Shown here: positions 5,801-6,413 of the stretch, piece by piece | How the letters are laid out: each line of letters opens with the position of its first letter | Numbering within the stretch: position 1 is the first letter of the stretch | From: DASVSE01 sp036399715 | GTDB taxonomy: Bacteria > Bacteroidota > Rhodothermia > Rhodothermales > Rubricoccaceae | Direction of reading: 5' to 3' | DNA length: 6,413 nt | NCBI GenBank assembly: GCA_036399715.1 | Contig: DASWMO010000111.1 | Location: forward strand, 1 to 6,413 | The notes under the pieces: model-generated | The model's input: only the letters and a program-made list of their open reading frames with translations | Told to the model about the DNA's origin: nothing | The model's database searches: none | Position numbers and translations under genes: made by a program

Positions 5801-5853
5801 AGAGGGACCCTCCCCTTCGGAGAGAGGTACGGGGCTCTCCCACGGTTAACCCC

Positions 5854-5857
5854 GGAG
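5854..5857 (+). promoter_or_regulatory. Possible ribosome binding site (GGAG)
   Basis: GGAG ends 4 nt before the ATG at 5862. The spacing is a little short, but this is the only gene start in the window with a Shine-Dalgarno-like match, which supports that start. Confidence 0.35.
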
Positions 5858-5861
5858 CAGA

Positions 5862-6269
5862 ATGTTCGAGCGTCTGAAACGGCAGTGGCACGACCTCAAA
5901 GAGGCCAAGCCCGGCCACCGGTTCCAGGACCAGTACGAGCGTAAGCAGAAGGCCGGGCGGAGCACTGCCCGCAAGGGGGCCATCGTCGCCGCTGGCATCG
6001 TCGTGCTCGCCGCCGGCGTGTTCCTCCTCCCGGCGCCGGGCCCGGGGTTTATCGTCGTCGCCCTCGGAGCGGCCATGGTTGCCCAGGAATCGCTAGCCGC
6101 GGCCCGCATGGCAGATACGACCGAGGTGTGGCTCCGGGGTCTTGCGGCTTGGGGGATCCGCTTGTGGCGGGGTAGCACGGGAGGAGGCAAAGGACTCATC
6201 GTGCTGGTTGCGCTCACGCTTGCAGGCTTGGCCGCCTGGGCCGCGTATTATCTCGTCTTTGGACGCTGA
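5862..6269 (+). CDS. PGPGW-family small integral membrane protein
   Basis: This 135-aa membrane protein of unknown function carries the PGPGW-type signature as LLPAPGPGFIVVALGAAMVAQES (residues 55-77; PGPG at 59-62 with Phe63 in place of Trp). The N-terminal ~38 residues are charged and soluble (MFERLKRQWHDLKEAKPGHR, then FQDQYERKQK). Predicted membrane segments are about 39-57 and 62-76, flanking the PGPG turn as a likely hairpin, and 110-132 near the C-terminus. Lysines and arginines before the first segment (residues 28-38) suggest an inside N-terminus. Family members are found across bacteria as small envelope proteins with no established role. The gene stands alone: the IS remnant lies upstream on the other strand and a strong terminator hairpin lies 90 nt downstream. 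Leucine codons are mostly CTC, as in the two-component genes, so it looks resident. The ATG at 5862 follows a GGAG at 5854. Confidence 0.82.
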   Translation: MFERLKRQWHDLKEAKPGHRFQDQYERKQKAGRSTARKGAIVAAGIVVLAAGVFLLPAPGPGFIVVALGAAMVAQESLAAARMADTTEVWLRGLAAWGIRLWRGSTGGGKGLIVLVALTLAGLAAWAAYYLVFGR

Positions 6270-6359
6270 ACTGCACCCGGCACCCCCTCACAGCCCACAC
6301 AGGCGCGAAGCGTAAAACCCAGACGGACCCTTCCCCGGATCCTTACTCGCCTAGATGAA

Positions 6360-6394
6360 GAAAGCCCCCAGGTCACAATGACCTGGGGGCTTTC
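6360..6394. terminator. Perfect 16-bp hairpin, probable bidirectional terminator
   Basis: GAAAGCCCCCAGGTCA (6360-6375) and TGACCTGGGGGCTTTC (6379-6394) are exact reverse complements around a CAA loop. The stem base has AAA on the left and TTT on the right, as in bidirectional intrinsic terminators. The U-tract is very short. It lies 90 nt after the PGPGW gene stop and would end that transcript, and possibly one entering from the right on the - strand. Confidence 0.8.
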
Positions 6395-6413
6395 CCGTAC
6401 TTCTCAGTACACC

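Noticed and set aside
6285..6298. AGCCCACAC near 6290 matching the IS end read on the - strand
   Set aside because: Only nine bases match and the neighbouring GGGGAA/AAAACG part of the end is missing, so chance is likely.

Overview
High-GC bacterial chromosomal DNA (6413 nt). The two-component genes and the last membrane-protein gene are strongly biased to CTC, GTC and CGG codons. Most starts lack a Shine-Dalgarno sequence. Together with the gene types, this would fit a marine Rhodothermota/Bacteroidota-like bacterium such as Rubricoccaceae; that assignment is inference, and no marker gene in the window fixes it.

Layout, left to right on the + strand. (1) 2-346: the last third or so of an RtcB-type RNA ligase, cut by the window edge. 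(2) 520-1713 and 1804-2205: a cytoplasmic PAS sensor histidine kinase of the NarL/HisKA_3 type, followed by a response regulator that is only a receiver domain, with a TTG start and no DNA-binding domain. (3) 2356-2529: a 57-codon gene for a very hydrophilic small protein, preceded by a stable hairpin. (4) 2530-3008: a 479-nt gap without a convincing gene but unusually rich in inverted repeats. These are a 9-bp pair, a 10+7-bp hairpin, a competing alternative pairing, and a 27-nt near-perfect palindrome 56 nt ahead of the next gene. (5) 3009-5558: a class II UvrA (UvrA2-like, 849 aa), a two-NBD soluble ABC ATPase. Its leucine codon choice (CTG) differs from its neighbours (CTC). (6) 5576-5800: a remnant of an IS3-family insertion sequence on the - strand. 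It comprises one probable terminal end and the last 58 codons of the transposase, starting 17 nt after the uvrA2 stop. (7) 5862-6269: a small PGPGW-family membrane protein. (8) 6360-6394: a perfect 16-bp hairpin, most likely a bidirectional terminator.

How it fits together: the kinase and receiver form an evident signalling pair whose output must lie elsewhere, because neither carries a DNA-binding domain. The UvrA2 gene looks like an acquired accessory module. It has different codon use, an IS scar directly behind it, and an isolated, structured and possibly operator-controlled upstream region. Class II UvrA proteins lack the UvrB-binding domain and have been linked to damage tolerance (Deinococcus UvrA2) and to resistance to DNA-binding drugs (Streptomyces DrrC), so a protective role is plausible. 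RtcB and the PGPGW protein look like ordinary resident genes. The least explained signals are the inverted repeats upstream of uvrA2 and the output-less receiver.
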